Of a stretch of 64,000 nt of DNA, positions 25,635-34,868 are shown piece after piece. The DNA is from Natrinema caseinilyticum (GTDB lineage Archaea > Halobacteriota > Halobacteria > Halobacteriales > Natrialbaceae). Both the position numbers and the translations under genes were made by a program. Below the pieces are notes generated by a model. That model was not told the DNA's origin. It did not search any database and saw only the letters and a program-made list of their open reading frames with translations. The stretch covers positions 992,001-1,056,000 of the forward strand of contig NZ_CP100445.1 of assembly GCF_024227435.1 (NCBI RefSeq), read 5' to 3'. Position 1 is the stretch's first letter. Each line of letters opens with the position of its first letter.

Positions 25635-27038
25635 TCACCGGTTTTCCGCGACCGCCGTTTCGATGACTGCGCGCGCATCGGCGACGAGCTCGTCGACGGT
25701 ATCGCTCTCGGCGTAGAGCCGAACGTACGGTTCCGTGCCGCTCGGTCGGACGAGTATCCACGAGGCGTCGTCGAACTCGAGGCGGACGCCGTACTCCGTT
25801 TCGACCGCTGCCTCCGGGAACGCCTCGGGGAGTGCGACCTCGAGGGCGGCCATGGATTCGGATTTCGCGTCGTCGGGGCAGTCGACGCTGACCTTTCGGT
25901 ACGGTCGCTCGCTGACCGGGGCACGGAGCGTCTCGGTGTCCCCGGCCTCGGCGACGAGCGTGGCCACGACCGCGGCGCTGACCACGCCGTCTATCCAGCC
26001 GCCGAACGCGGTGTGGATGTGTTTCCAGGGTTCGGCGGCGAAGACGATCTCGGTGTCGTCGCCGCCGCGGTTCCGTTCGCGGGCGATTCCTTCGTGGAGC
26101 GCACCCAGTCGGACGCGTTCGACGCGACCGCCGGCCGCACGGACCCGCTCGTCGATGCGGGCCGAGGCGTTCGGGGTCGTGACGACGACTGGATCGTCGG
26201 CAGTGCTGGTAGCCGTATAGCGGGCGGCGACCACCGCGAGGATCGTATCTTCGTGGATCACGTCGCCGTCGGGACCGAGGACGACGAGTCGGTCGGCGTC
26301 ACCGTCGTGGGCGAGGCCGAGATCGAACGTCCCGTCCGCGAGGAACGCGGAGAATTCGGAGAGCGTCTCCGGAGTGGGTTTGCTGTCGCGACCGGGGAAG
26401 TGTCCGTCGACGGAGGCGTTGACCGCGACGACCGACGCGCCGAGACGCTCCAGGACCTGCGGCGTCGCGAGCCCGCCCATCCCGTTCCCGCAGTCGACGG
26501 CGATCCGAACCCCCTCGAGGAGGTCCGTCGAGGCCGACGCCTCGGCTTCGGTCCCCGCATCTCGAGGGTGGAACTGCTCGCGAACGTACGACACGACGGC
26601 CTCGCGGTACCGATCGAGTACGGGAAGTCGTTCGGCGTCGCCCCACTCGTCCCAGTTGGCGACCCGCGAATCGTCGGTCGCGACGCGGTCCTCGATGATC
26701 CGCTCGGCGTCGGCGTCGTACTCGACACCGTCGACGAAGAGTTTGATGCCGTTGTCCGCGGGAGGATTGTGGCTCGCGGTGAGCATGATCCCTCGCCGGT
26801 CCCGCGAGGCGAACGCGAGAGCGGGCGTCGGAACCTGGCCGAGGCGACGGACGTCGGCCCCGACGCTCTCGAGGCCGGCTTCGACGGCTGCCGCGAGTGC
26901 TGTACCCGTTTCCCGCCCGTCGCGGCCGACCACGAACGTTTCCCCGGGTTCGCCGGCGGCCTGGCCGACCGAGAGCGCCAACGACGGTGTCACCTCCTCG
27001 ATCGGACCGCGAATCCCTGCCGTCCCAAAAAGCGTCAT
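25635..27038 (-). CDS. glmM: Phosphoglucosamine mutase/phosphomannomutase family protein
   Basis: The 467-residue alpha-phosphohexomutase interconverts hexose 6- and 1-phosphates. All four family sites are visible: the phosphoserine loop TASHNP (Ser89), the Mg loop DGDADR near residue 250, the sugar loop EPWKH-like FAAEPWKHIHTAFGGWIDG near 335, and the phosphate loop RPSGTEPYVRLY near 430. The variant EPWKHI instead of EPSGH is typical of some archaeal members and leaves the exact sugar uncertain. Length matches the family. Confidence 0.87.
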   Translation of the reverse strand: MTLFGTAGIRGPIEEVTPSLALSVGQAAGEPGETFVVGRDGRETGTALAAAVEAGLESVGADVRRLGQVPTPALAFASRDRRGIMLTASHNPPADNGIKLFVDGVEYDADAERIIEDRVATDDSRVANWDEWGDAERLPVLDRYREAVVSYVREQFHPRDAGTEAEASASTDLLEGVRIAVDCGNGMGGLATPQVLERLGASVVAVNASVDGHFPGRDSKPTPETLSEFSAFLADGTFDLGLAHDGDADRLVVLGPDGDVIHEDTILAVVAARYTATSTADDPVVVTTPNASARIDERVRAAGGRVERVRLGALHEGIARERNRGGDDTEIVFAAEPWKHIHTAFGGWIDGVVSAAVVATLVAEAGDTETLRAPVSERPYRKVSVDCPDDAKSESMAALEVALPEAFPEAAVETEYGVRLEFDDASWILVRPSGTEPYVRLYAESDTVDELVADARAVIETAVAENR

Positions 27039-27117
27039 ATACGTCCGTTCCGTGAGGAGGTACTTAGCAACACTGCCCGGATCGCTCTCGACGAACGCGG
27101 TTGCCGAACGCGTTTCG

Positions 27118-27756
27118 TTACTCGGCGGGCAGGTCGTCGATCAGGACGACCGCCTCACCGTCGATCACGGTGGCGTCTTCGTCCTCGTTACGGACGACCG
27201 TCTCGAGTCGGTACTGGTCGTTACCGAGGTTTTCGACGATTTCGACGCGGGCGGAGACGCGGTCGCCGACGCCGACCGGTCCGCTGAACTCGAGATCCTG
27301 AGAGAGGTAAATCGTGAGTCCGGGAAGCCGGGCGAGCGCCGCGCTGATCAGGCCGGAGGCGAGGGTCCCGTGGACGATCCGCTCGCCGAAGCGGGTCTCG
27401 GCTGCGAACCCCTCGTCGAGGTGGAGGCGGTTCGTGTCGCCGCTTACGGCGGCGAACGCCCGAACGTCTTCGTCGGTGATCGCTTTCTCGAAGGTAACGG
27501 TGTCACCGACGCTGATGCGGTCGGGGTCGTCGACGGTGCGGTCGAACTGCCAGTCGAGATCGGAGTAATCGATCGACGGGATGGAAGGGGAAATTCGGTT
27601 CCGCTCCTGGCCGTTTTCGCCGTCGATAGACGGAAGCATCGCCGAAACAGCCGCCCGGTTCGCCGCCGTCGCAGTTCGAAGGAACCCACGCGTCATCGCC
27701 GACCACGCGGTCGTCATAGCACTCAAGTTATCTCCTCGAGTATTCTGGTGGGACAT
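27118..27756 (-). CDS. MaoC/PhaJ-type (R)-specific enoyl-CoA hydratase
   Basis: The 212-residue protein has an N-terminal 80-residue extension and a hot-dog-fold hydratase domain. The hydratase motif is AAVSGDTNRLHLDEGFAAETRFGERIVHGTLASGL, with the Asp and His needed for (R)-hydration of enoyl-CoA. It is divergent from phaR with a 280-bp shared control region. Haloferax mediterranei carries an equivalent MaoC gene beside its PHA cluster. It likely feeds (R)-3-hydroxyacyl-CoA from fatty acid oxidation into polymer synthesis. Confidence 0.87.
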   Translation of the reverse strand: MSHQNTRGDNLSAMTTAWSAMTRGFLRTATAANRAAVSAMLPSIDGENGQERNRISPSIPSIDYSDLDWQFDRTVDDPDRISVGDTVTFEKAITDEDVRAFAAVSGDTNRLHLDEGFAAETRFGERIVHGTLASGLISAALARLPGLTIYLSQDLEFSGPVGVGDRVSARVEIVENLGNDQYRLETVVRNEDEDATVIDGEAVVLIDDLPAE

Positions 27757-27967
27757 CTACGGGCGGCTAAGTGTGGGGTGTATATGACTTCTTTGGCTGT
27801 TCTAATACCAATTTCCTGACACCAAGGGCCCGTAATAGCACCCTACAGGGACTCTCGAAGGTCCGTTCGATCAGTACAGTGTCGATATCTGAATCGCTGG
27901 CTTAGCACAGTCGATAACTCCCGCTCGAACCGCACACTGACACGAAAAATCATCATGGGGAGTTCGC

Positions 27968-28012
27968 TACCATCTGTTACCATCAAATGGGTATCAGTGT
28001 AAAGGCTTAAGA
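27968..28012 (+). promoter_or_regulatory. phaR promoter region with duplicated TACCATC
   Basis: taccatc occurs at 27968-27974 and again at 27978-27984, followed by aaatgggta, which gives a loose inverted match to the second copy. A TATA-like aaggcttaag lies about 35 bp before the phaR ATG at 28037. The same heptamer is found before phaB at 31116. This is a candidate binding site of the AbrB-type PhaR, which represses its own promoter in Haloferax mediterranei. Confidence 0.45.
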
Positions 28013-28036
28013 GGACTGCTCTCCAAGGGACTGTTG

Positions 28037-28351
28037 ATGACGGACGACTCCGACCGATCGCTCTGGTTCCCGCCTGCGATGTTCGCCGAGGGGATGCAGG
28101 AAGCAGGAGAGCAGGTCGCGGAATCCCAGCAGGAGATGATGAAGCAGTTGTTGCAGGCCACGTCGGCGGATCCGTTCGAAAGCGGGTCGGCGTTCGGCCC
28201 GATGAACATGGGTACGGCGACGTTCAAAGCCCGCGTCCAGAGCGGCGGTCGGGTCAGTATTCCCGGCCCCGAACGGGAAGCCCTCGACATCGAAGAGGGC
28301 GACATCGTCCAGACAATCGTCATCCCCGTCAAACGAAACCGAGAGGAGTAA
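28037..28351 (+). CDS. phaR: PHA synthesis regulator PhaR (AbrB type)
   Basis: The 104-residue protein has an N-terminal helical part rich in Gln and Met (WFPPAMFAEGMQEAGEQVAESQQEMM) that probably contacts granule or polymer. An AbrB/SpoVT DNA-binding domain lies at about 60-100 (ATFKARVQSGGRVSIPGPEREALDIEEGDIVQTIVIPV). This layout matches haloarchaeal PhaR, which represses phaRP and senses PHA granules. It is unrelated to bacterial PhaR. The stop is two bases before the phaP start, so they form an operon. Confidence 0.9.
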   Translation: MTDDSDRSLWFPPAMFAEGMQEAGEQVAESQQEMMKQLLQATSADPFESGSAFGPMNMGTATFKARVQSGGRVSIPGPEREALDIEEGDIVQTIVIPVKRNREE

Positions 28352-28353
28352 TC

Positions 28354-28839
28354 ATGACCCAGAACCCATTCACCGCAGTCTTCGACGCACAGCGCACCGC
28401 AATCGAACAGAGTCAGAACATGACCCACGACGCCATAGAGGCCCAGCAGACGTCGCTCGGCGCCATCGCCGACGCCGTCGAGACCTCGGGTGCGATGTTC
28501 GAATCCAACGCCGAAGTCACTCGCGGTGCCGTCCGCGCCTACTTCGACGCCATGGAAGCCGGGCTCCCCGAAGGAAGCGCCAACTTCGACGAACTCCGCG
28601 AACTCGTCGACGAAGGCTTCGACTCCGCTACGGAGGCGCAGTCCCAGTCGCTCGAGGCAGTCGTCGAAGCGGTCGAGGAATCGGAAGTCGCCTACGAGGA
28701 GTTCGCCCGGAGCTACGCCGAAGTCGTCGACACGTCGTTCGACGCCTACCTCGACGCCCACGAGCAGGTCGAGCAGAACGTGACCGCCGTCGCGGAGAAC
28801 GTCGAAGAGGCCGCCGACGAGTTCGACGTCTCGGCCTAA
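28354..28839 (+). CDS. phaP: Phasin PhaP
   Basis: The 161-residue protein is almost entirely amphipathic helix with a strongly acidic composition and no Cys (MTQNPFTAVFDAQRTAIEQS ... NVTAVAENVEEAADEFDVSA). It is the granule-coating phasin type seen next to haloarchaeal phaR. It covers PHA granules and controls their size and number. The ATG comes two bases after the phaR stop with a GGAG-like site inside the phaR end. A T6 run follows its stop, so the phaRP transcript may end before phaE. Confidence 0.87.
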   Translation: MTQNPFTAVFDAQRTAIEQSQNMTHDAIEAQQTSLGAIADAVETSGAMFESNAEVTRGAVRAYFDAMEAGLPEGSANFDELRELVDEGFDSATEAQSQSLEAVVEAVEESEVAYEEFARSYAEVVDTSFDAYLDAHEQVEQNVTAVAENVEEAADEFDVSA

Positions 28840-28852
28840 CGTAGGGACGCCG

Positions 28853-28858
28853 TTTTTT
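28853..28858 (+). terminator. T-tract terminator candidate after phaP
   Basis: A run of six T lies 14 bp after the phaP stop and 25 bp before the phaE start. Archaeal termination often uses T-rich tracts without hairpins, so this may uncouple a high-level phaRP transcript from phaEC. Confidence 0.4.
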
Positions 28859-28882
28859 ACAGTACACCGTCAATTTTCACCC

Positions 28883-29431
28883 ATGGCAGACTCACAACCC
28901 CCGGCACAGAACTGGAACACGTTCGTCGAGCAGTGGAACGAGCAATTCCTCGACGCGCTCGAGGACAACATGGAAGCGCAGGCCCGATTCGTCGAGAGCT
29001 GGTCCGAGACGGTCGGCGATATCAGCGAGGACGCCGAAGTCTCGGACGGCGTCGAGGGCTACGCCCGCGCCTACGAGACGTGGATGAACGCCTCGAAACA
29101 GATGGTCGAGCGCATGAACGATCAACTCGAGGGCGAGGACGTCGATGTGGAGGAATTCCGTGACATCTGGCTCAACACGGCCAACGAGGCGTTCAAGGAC
29201 GTCATGTCGACGACCGCGTTCGCGAAAATGACCGGCGAAACCGTCGGCGACGTCCTCGAACTTCAGCAACAGGCCGACGAAGCGTCCCAGGAGACGCTCC
29301 GAACGCTCGGCTTCGCGACCGAAGCGGACGTCGTCGAAATCGGCGACAGGCTCGTCGAACTCGAGCGCCGCCAGCACGCCGTCGAGGAAAAACTCGACCG
29401 CGTTCTCGAACAGATAGAAGACGAGCAATGA
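28883..29431 (+). CDS. phaE: Class III PHA synthase subunit PhaE (archaeal)
   Basis: The 182-residue protein is helical and acidic, with [41 protein letters not shown] and a C-terminal coiled coil ([24 protein letters not shown]). It is the small non-catalytic subunit needed for archaeal class III PHA synthase. The archaeal type is much shorter than bacterial PhaE. Its last four bases overlap the phaC start (ATGA), consistent with 1:1 translation of the complex. Confidence 0.9.
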   Translation: MADSQPPAQNWNTFVEQWNEQFLDALEDNMEAQARFVESWSETVGDISEDAEVSDGVEGYARAYETWMNASKQMVERMNDQLEGEDVDVEEFRDIWLNTANEAFKDVMSTTAFAKMTGETVGDVLELQQQADEASQETLRTLGFATEADVVEIGDRLVELERRQHAVEEKLDRVLEQIEDEQ

Positions 29432-30918
29432 AAAACCCGTATTCGTTCGCACTGAACATGCAACGCCAGGCCTGGGAGGGTGCGGCCGATCTGGCGGACA
29501 AAACCTCGGTTGCCCCGGAACGGACCGAAACGGTCGAAAACGTGGCAGTCGGCCAGACGCCGAGCGACGTGGTCTACGAGGAGAACAAGCTGCGATTGCT
29601 CCACTACGAGCCGATGACGGAGGAGCAACACGACGTTCCGATCCTCGTCGTCTACGCGCTCATCAACAAACCGTACATCCTCGATTTGCAGCCCGACCGC
29701 TCGGTCGTCCAGACGCTTCTCGAGTCCGGCTTCGACGTCTACCTGATCGACTGGGGTGAGCCGTCCAAACTCGATCGGACGCTGTCGCTTTCGGACTACG
29801 TCAATCGCTACATCGACAACTGCGTCGACGTCGTCCGCGACCGCTCCGGCCAGGATTCGATCAACATCCTCGGATACTGCATGGGTGGCACGAAGTCGGC
29901 CATGTACGCCTCGCTGTACCCCGAGAAAGTCAAAAATCTCGCGTTGATGGCCGCCGGCCTCTGCTTCGACGGGGAAGGCGGCGTCCTCGAGCTCTGGGGG
30001 TCCGAGGACTACTACGATCCGGAAGCGGTCACCGACACCTTCGACAACGTTCCGGCGGAGTTCCTAGACGTCGGCTTCGCGCTGATGGATCCCGTGGCGA
30101 ACAACGTGACGAAGTACGTTCGGTTCTACGACAACATCGAAGACGAGGACTTCGTCGAGAACTTCGCCCGAATGGAGCGCTGGCTCGACGAGGGAATCGA
30201 CGTCGCGGGCGTCGCCTACGAGGAGTTCATCCGGGACATCTATCAGGAGAACAAACTCTACACCAACGATCTCACGCTGGACGGCAACCGCGTCGACCTC
30301 TCCCGGATCGATATGCCCGTCTTACAGATCGTCGCGGAGTACGATCACCTCATTCCACCGGGTGCCTCCAAGCCGTTCAACGACGTCATCGAGTCCGACG
30401 ACACCGAGATCCTCGAGTTCGCGACGGGCCACATCGGCATGTCCGTCTCCTCACGGAGCCACGACGACCTCTGGCCGCGGGTCTGTGAGTGGTTCGAGGA
30501 CCGCTCGAACGGGACCGAAGCCGAAGCCGAGCCGGAATCGCCCGCCGAACCCGAGTCGGTCGGCGAACCGTCACCCGGTGCGGACGCCGCGCTCGCGGAG
30601 GACGTCAGCGGAGCCGAATCGGGTGTCGAGGATCTCGCAGACGGCGGCTCGAACGTCGAAACGACCGCGAGTTCCGACGCCGGAACCGGAATCGAGACCG
30701 GGAACGAAGGAGAGGCGGAGGTCGTCGGAGACGAGGCGGAGACCGACGATCTCACCGAACTGACCGGAATCGGTCAGGCATACTCGGAGGAACTCACCGC
30801 CGCCGGTATCGAGACGTTCGACGATCTCGCCGACGCCGACGTCGCCGAGCTCGCCGCCGAGACGGGACTCTCTCCGAGCCGGATCGACGACTGGATCGAA
30901 CAGGCCCGACAGCAGTAG
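29428..30918 (+). CDS. phaC: Class III poly(3-hydroxyalkanoate) synthase PhaC with C-terminal helix-hairpin-helix
   Basis: The 496-residue alpha/beta-hydrolase polymerises (R)-3-hydroxyacyl-CoA. The triad is Cys151 in the lipase-like box GYCMGG, Asp306 in AEYDHL and His335 in ATGHIG. The enzyme domain ends near residue 360. Then come 80 residues of very acidic low-complexity sequence and a C-terminal helix-hairpin-helix-like domain ([21 protein letters not shown] ... [16 protein letters not shown], about 435-494). Bacterial class III PhaC ends near 355 residues. A longer tail is an archaeal trait, but this HhH module is notable. Confidence 0.95.
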   Translation: MKNPYSFALNMQRQAWEGAADLADKTSVAPERTETVENVAVGQTPSDVVYEENKLRLLHYEPMTEEQHDVPILVVYALINKPYILDLQPDRSVVQTLLESGFDVYLIDWGEPSKLDRTLSLSDYVNRYIDNCVDVVRDRSGQDSINILGYCMGGTKSAMYASLYPEKVKNLALMAAGLCFDGEGGVLELWGSEDYYDPEAVTDTFDNVPAEFLDVGFALMDPVANNVTKYVRFYDNIEDEDFVENFARMERWLDEGIDVAGVAYEEFIRDIYQENKLYTNDLTLDGNRVDLSRIDMPVLQIVAEYDHLIPPGASKPFNDVIESDDTEILEFATGHIGMSVSSRSHDDLWPRVCEWFEDRSNGTEAEAEPESPAEPESVGEPSPGADAALAEDVSGAESGVEDLADGGSNVETTASSDAGTGIETGNEGEAEVVGDEAETDDLTELTGIGQAYSEELTAAGIETFDDLADADVAELAAETGLSPSRIDDWIEQARQQ

Positions 30919-31115
30919 TGGGTTCGCCACTCCGATCACGGGACGCCGGATCGGAGACGGCGGTCGGTCGATCCACGGAAAACGAGTGATTCACGGCGAA
31001 CGATCGAACCAGGGGGTTCGAGTAGCGATTCCGACGGCCGACGACGGCCGTCGGGACGGGGGCCCGTTCGGGGGCGGTTCGCGGCGAATATTTTGCAATG
31101 TAACAGGTCGTTATT

Positions 31116-31122
31116 TACCATC
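31116..31122 (+). promoter_or_regulatory. TACCATC motif in the phaB upstream region
   Basis: taccatc lies 20 bp before the phaB ATG, just after an AT-rich segment (aatattttgcaatg at 31087-31100) that can hold the TATA box. It is the same heptamer as the pair before phaR, so it may bring phaB under PhaR-like control. Confidence 0.4.
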
Positions 31123-31142
31123 GGACGTTGAACGTTCCAGCT

Positions 31143-31886
31143 ATGTCTATGGATGGTCGCACCTGCGTCATCACTGGTTCAGCACGGGGTATCGGTCGCG
31201 GAATCGCAGAGCACCTCGGCGAAGAAGGAGCGAACGTCGTCGTTAACTACAGATCGTCGGAGGGGCCTGCACACGACGCCGTCGAAGCCATCGAAGCCAA
31301 AGGCGGGTCCGCCGTCGCGGCGAGGGCGGACGTCAGCGACCGCGCGGAGGTCGAGCACATGCTCGAGGTCTGTCACGAAGCGTTCGGCCAGTGTGACGTG
31401 CTGGTGAACAACGCCGGAATCACGGCAGACAAGCAGTTCACCGAGATGTCACGCGAGGAGTGGGACCGCGTGATGGACGTCAACCTCGGCGGCATGTTCA
31501 ACTGCACCCAACTGTTCTACGACGACATCTGGAACGCGGAGGAGGGTCGACTGATAAACATCTCGAGCGTCGTCGGGAAACAGGGCAACTTCGGACAGGC
31601 GAATTACGCCGCCGCGAAAAGCGGTATGTTCGGCTTTACGCGAACGATCGCCCTCGAACTCGCCCAGGGCGGTTCGACGGCCAACTGCGTCGCACCCGGC
31701 TTTACCGCGACCGACATGCTCGAAAGCGTTCCCGACAGCGTCCTCGATCGAATTATCGCGGGAATCCCGCTCGAACGACTCGCGGAAGTCGAGGACATCG
31801 CGGCCGTCGTGCGATTCCTCGCGAGCGAGGAGTCGTCGTACGTGACGGGTGAAGTGATCGACGTCAACGGCGGCATGGACCTCTGA
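31143..31886 (+). CDS. phaB: Acetoacetyl-CoA reductase (PhaB, FabG-like SDR)
   Basis: The 247-residue short-chain dehydrogenase reduces acetoacetyl-CoA to (R)-3-hydroxybutyryl-CoA with NADPH. It shows the nucleotide-binding TGSARGIGRGIA, NNAGIT, the Ser in NISSVVGKQGNFGQ, the YAAAK active-site motif, and a final GGMDL. The lack of an acidic residue after the second strand (VVVNYRSS) fits NADPH use. The placement 224 bp after phaC supports a PHA role over fatty acid synthesis. The ATG at 31143 follows the MSMDGRTCVITG start. Confidence 0.9.
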   Translation: MSMDGRTCVITGSARGIGRGIAEHLGEEGANVVVNYRSSEGPAHDAVEAIEAKGGSAVAARADVSDRAEVEHMLEVCHEAFGQCDVLVNNAGITADKQFTEMSREEWDRVMDVNLGGMFNCTQLFYDDIWNAEEGRLINISSVVGKQGNFGQANYAAAKSGMFGFTRTIALELAQGGSTANCVAPGFTATDMLESVPDSVLDRIIAGIPLERLAEVEDIAAVVRFLASEESSYVTGEVIDVNGGMDL

Positions 31887-32051
31887 CCGACCGGTCGACC
31901 ACCGGACTGTCGCCCCGCGGTGAGTTTTCTCGACCGTGTCCGAGAACGGAAAGCGGTGCGACACCTGACCGCGGCCCCGCACGAACGATCACGTCTCCTG
32001 GCACGCACGTATATGTGTTCGCAACTGTTAGACTGAATTCAGGTCTGGAAC

Positions 32052-32537
32052 ATGGATACGAAAGATGTCCAAATCTTGACCACGCTCGCAAGTGCTGGCA
32101 CGGCGAGTCCCGAAACGATCGAAGAATTGACCGGAATTCCGAAATCGACCGTTCACTATCGGCTCACCCAGCTCCGCGAGTCCGGCATCATCGAGAACGA
32201 TATCTACGATATCAACCTTGAGGAGGCCGGACTATCCATCACGCTCATCTCGGAAATCTGGGCGGAGTTCGAGGAAGGGTATCACGATACCGTCGGCGAG
32301 CAACTCGCCGCCGTCGAAGGCGTCAACCAGGTGTATTTCACGATGGGGGACACCGATTTCGTCGTGATCGCCCACCTCGCGAACCGCGAGATGGTCGAGA
32401 AGTTAATCGAAGACTACGAATCGATCGACGGAATCGATCGTACGTCGTCCAAATTCGTTATTTCCACCGTCAAAGACGAACCGAACGCCCTCAACGATTT
32501 TCACGTCGAGACGCTGATCGACGCGCTCGCCGACTAG
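32052..32537 (+). CDS. Lrp/AsnC family transcriptional regulator
   Basis: The 161-residue protein has an N-terminal helix-turn-helix (DVQILTTLASAGTASPETIEELTGIPKSTVHYRLTQLRESGII, 5-47). A RAM-like ligand-binding/oligomerisation domain follows (GEQLAAVEGVNQVYFTMGDTDFVVIAHLANREMVEKLIEDYESIDGI). Such regulators respond to amino acids or related ligands. The target is unknown. A TATA-like cgtatatgtg is 40 bp upstream of the ATG. Confidence 0.9.
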   Translation: MDTKDVQILTTLASAGTASPETIEELTGIPKSTVHYRLTQLRESGIIENDIYDINLEEAGLSITLISEIWAEFEEGYHDTVGEQLAAVEGVNQVYFTMGDTDFVVIAHLANREMVEKLIEDYESIDGIDRTSSKFVISTVKDEPNALNDFHVETLIDALAD

Positions 32538-32602
32538 CAGCGCCGACTGGGAAACCGCGCAGGTCCGCTCGAGCGAGCGACGGCGCCACCGCCCGTCGGC
32601 AG

Positions 32603-33187
32603 TTACGTCCGTCGTTTCGCTTTTTGCAGGACCCGAACGTTCTCGATTCCGGTATTCGGGTACTGACCATCCTCGTCTTTCTCGACGGCCTTGACCATGT
32701 CCCAGACGACGTTCAGACCGGTCGTCACCCCCTCGAGAGCTTCCATCTCACAGCCCGTCTTGCCGGTGGTCTCGACGGCGACCCGCAGTTCGACCCGATC
32801 GTCACCGAGCGAGAAGTCGGTCTCGACGTTCGTGATCGGGATCTGGTGGCACATGGGGATCGTCTCCCAGGTGTGCTTGACGGCCTGGATCGCGCCGATT
32901 CGGGCGGTCGCGAGGACGTCGCCCTTGCCCACCTCGTCGTCGGTGATCGCCTCGATCGTCGACCGTCGAAGGCGGATCTCCCCGGCCGCGACCGCACGAC
33001 GCTCGCTATCCGGTTTGTCGCCGACGTCGACCATCTGAACGTCGCCCTCCGCCGTGGTGTGGGTCAGTTCGTCCGCATCGGCATCCGTCCGCGTCCCCGT
33101 CTCCGTCCCAGTGTCGGTATCCGTCCCCGTCTCGGCACGCCCGTTTCCGCCGTCACTCGGGTCGCCCGCGTCGTCGTTCTCACTCAT
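32603..33187 (-). CDS. moaC: Cyclic pyranopterin monophosphate synthase MoaC
   Basis: MoaC converts the MoaA product to cyclic pyranopterin monophosphate in molybdenum cofactor synthesis. The 194-residue protein has a Thr/Asp-rich N-terminal extension (about 45 residues, with TDTDTGTETGTRTDADAD). The conserved core follows: MVDVGDK, GDVLATARIGAIQAVKHT, PMCHQIPI, VETTGKTGCEMEALEGV. The ATG at 33187 overlaps the end of the upstream nnr gene by 8 bp. The cofactor would be needed by the molybdenum hydroxylase at 46-57 kb. Confidence 0.95.
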   Translation of the reverse strand: MSENDDAGDPSDGGNGRAETGTDTDTGTETGTRTDADADELTHTTAEGDVQMVDVGDKPDSERRAVAAGEIRLRRSTIEAITDDEVGKGDVLATARIGAIQAVKHTWETIPMCHQIPITNVETDFSLGDDRVELRVAVETTGKTGCEMEALEGVTTGLNVVWDMVKAVEKDEDGQYPNTGIENVRVLQKAKRRT

Positions 33188-34607
33188 CCGCCTCACCCCA
33201 GAGGGCAGCGGGAATTTCCGCGAGCATTTCCGACGCGAGAAAGCCGTTCGACGCCGTCGGAGCGAGTCGTTCGCCGGCGCGACCGTTGACGAACGCGGCC
33301 GCCGCCGCGGCGTCGAGCGGATCGGCGTGCTCGAGCAGTGCCGCGACGATCCCCGCCAGCAGATCGCCGGTTCCCCCGACTGTCATCCCGGGCGACCCCG
33401 CTCGACAGACCCGGGTTCGCTCGCCGTCCGTCGCGACGTCGTCGACGCCCTTCGCGAGGACGACGTGACCCAGTTCGGCCGCGAAATCCGCGACCTCGTC
33501 CGCTGTCTCGCGCAGCGAATCGGTATCCGGACCGCCCATCCGGGCGAGTTCCCCGCGGTTCGGCGTACAGACCAGGGTCGCATCCGTTTCGAGATCCGGG
33601 ACGATCGACAGGGCGTCCGCGTCGACGACCGCCGGCCCCGTGTAGGACTCGAGGAACGTACGGGCGGCCTCGAGCGTCTCGTCTGCGGTCCCGAGGCCCG
33701 GACCGAGCACGACCACGTCGTCGTGGCGCTCCGCCGTGTCCACGAGGTCGTCGACCTGCTCGGGCGAGAGTCTGTCGCTCCCGTAGGGCTGGACGATGAG
33801 GTCCTCGGCGTATCCCTGAATCTCGCCGGCGACCGACTCCGGTGCGGCGACGAAGGAGAGTTCCATCCCGGCCCGCAACGCCGCTTGCGCTGCCAGTGCC
33901 GGCGCACCGGTGTAGGGACCGCCACCGATGACGAACGCCCGCCCGTCGCGGCGCTCCGGGCGCGCGAGGCCGACGTCCCCGGGGCCGACGAACCGCTCCG
34001 CGGCCGCCGGGATGCCGATGTCGGCGACGGTGACGTCGGCCGCGAGGTCACCGAGACCCGGTTTCGTCCGGTGGAACGTGACGACGCGGTCGGCCTCGAT
34101 GCCGTTGTCCGCGTGCGCGCCACCGTCGGCGTCGAACCCCGACGGAACGTCGACCGCGACGACGGTCACGTCCGCCTCGTTGATCGCCCGTGCGGCGGTC
34201 GCCGCCGGTTCTCGGAGGTCGCCGCTGATCCCCGTTCCGAGCATCGCGTCGACGATCACGTCCGCATCGGGGAGGTCGAACCCGCTCGAGTCGGTCACTT
34301 CCCGTGCGTCGTAGTCGGCCCCACGCAGCGCGTCCCAGTTCTCGCGAGCGATGTCGGTGCCGATCAGTTCGGCGCGGCCGAGCAACAGCGTCGTGACCCG
34401 ATACTCGTCCAGGAAGCGAGCGGCGACGAAGGCGTCACCGCCGTTGTTTCCGCGGCCGGCGACGACGACGACTCGAGCGCCCGGATCGGCAACCGCCCGA
34501 ATCTCGCGGGCGACCGCGTTTCCGCTCGACTCCATCAACTGCTTGCGCGGGACGCCGAGTGCCGCGGCGTTCGCATCGACGGCGGCCATTCGCTCGCCAG
34601 TAATCAT
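33180..34607 (-). CDS. nnr: Bifunctional NAD(P)HX epimerase/dehydratase
   Basis: The 475-residue enzyme repairs hydrated NAD(P)H. The N-terminal epimerase domain (YjeF_N) shows LMESSGNAVAREI, VVAGRGNNGGDAFVAAR and DVPSGFDADGG. The C-terminal ATP/ADP-dependent dehydratase (ribokinase fold) shows VIGGGPYTGAPALAA, VLGPGLG, CTPNRGEL, VLAKG, and GMTVGGTGDLLAGIVAALL. The ATG at 34607 starts at MITGERMAAVD. The frame open to 34649 is not conserved. The 3' end overlaps moaC, indicating an operon. Confidence 0.94.
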   Translation of the reverse strand: MITGERMAAVDANAAALGVPRKQLMESSGNAVAREIRAVADPGARVVVVAGRGNNGGDAFVAARFLDEYRVTTLLLGRAELIGTDIARENWDALRGADYDAREVTDSSGFDLPDADVIVDAMLGTGISGDLREPAATAARAINEADVTVVAVDVPSGFDADGGAHADNGIEADRVVTFHRTKPGLGDLAADVTVADIGIPAAAERFVGPGDVGLARPERRDGRAFVIGGGPYTGAPALAAQAALRAGMELSFVAAPESVAGEIQGYAEDLIVQPYGSDRLSPEQVDDLVDTAERHDDVVVLGPGLGTADETLEAARTFLESYTGPAVVDADALSIVPDLETDATLVCTPNRGELARMGGPDTDSLRETADEVADFAAELGHVVLAKGVDDVATDGERTRVCRAGSPGMTVGGTGDLLAGIVAALLEHADPLDAAAAAAFVNGRAGERLAPTASNGFLASEMLAEIPAALWGEADE

Positions 34608-34868
34608 GGGACAGGGTTCGGCCGGCCGACCGTTGAAGATTGCGGACACCGGCCCCAGTGATCACCCGGGTTTTCCATTCGGCGTTCGGTATCCCGAGCC
34701 GATCATTGCCCCGAATTCGGTCAGTCGACGCGACTGCACCGGCGAGCAAACTTATACCAGATGGTGACCGATTCGGTGACAGACACCGATTCAAATGGCG
34801 TGACAATGGACGCCCTACCATAACAGCGAGAGAGTCCCCGACGTTCACGCCGGGGAGGATGTCGTAGC
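34608..34868 (+). mobile_element. Decayed patch with IS200/IS605-like right-end hairpin
   Basis: tccccg at 34835-34840 pairs with cgggga at 34851-34856 and is followed by ggatgtc. In my recollection this pattern marks the right ends of haloarchaeal IS1341/TnpB-type elements. No tnpB frame remains in the patch. The histidine kinase stub starts immediately after, so an insertion or deletion involving this end probably truncated the kinase. The rest of the patch has no visible gene. Confidence 0.45.

Noticed and set aside
28034-28036. TTG start one codon before phaR
   Set aside because: ATG at 28037 directly follows and is the more usual start. The extra residue has no support.
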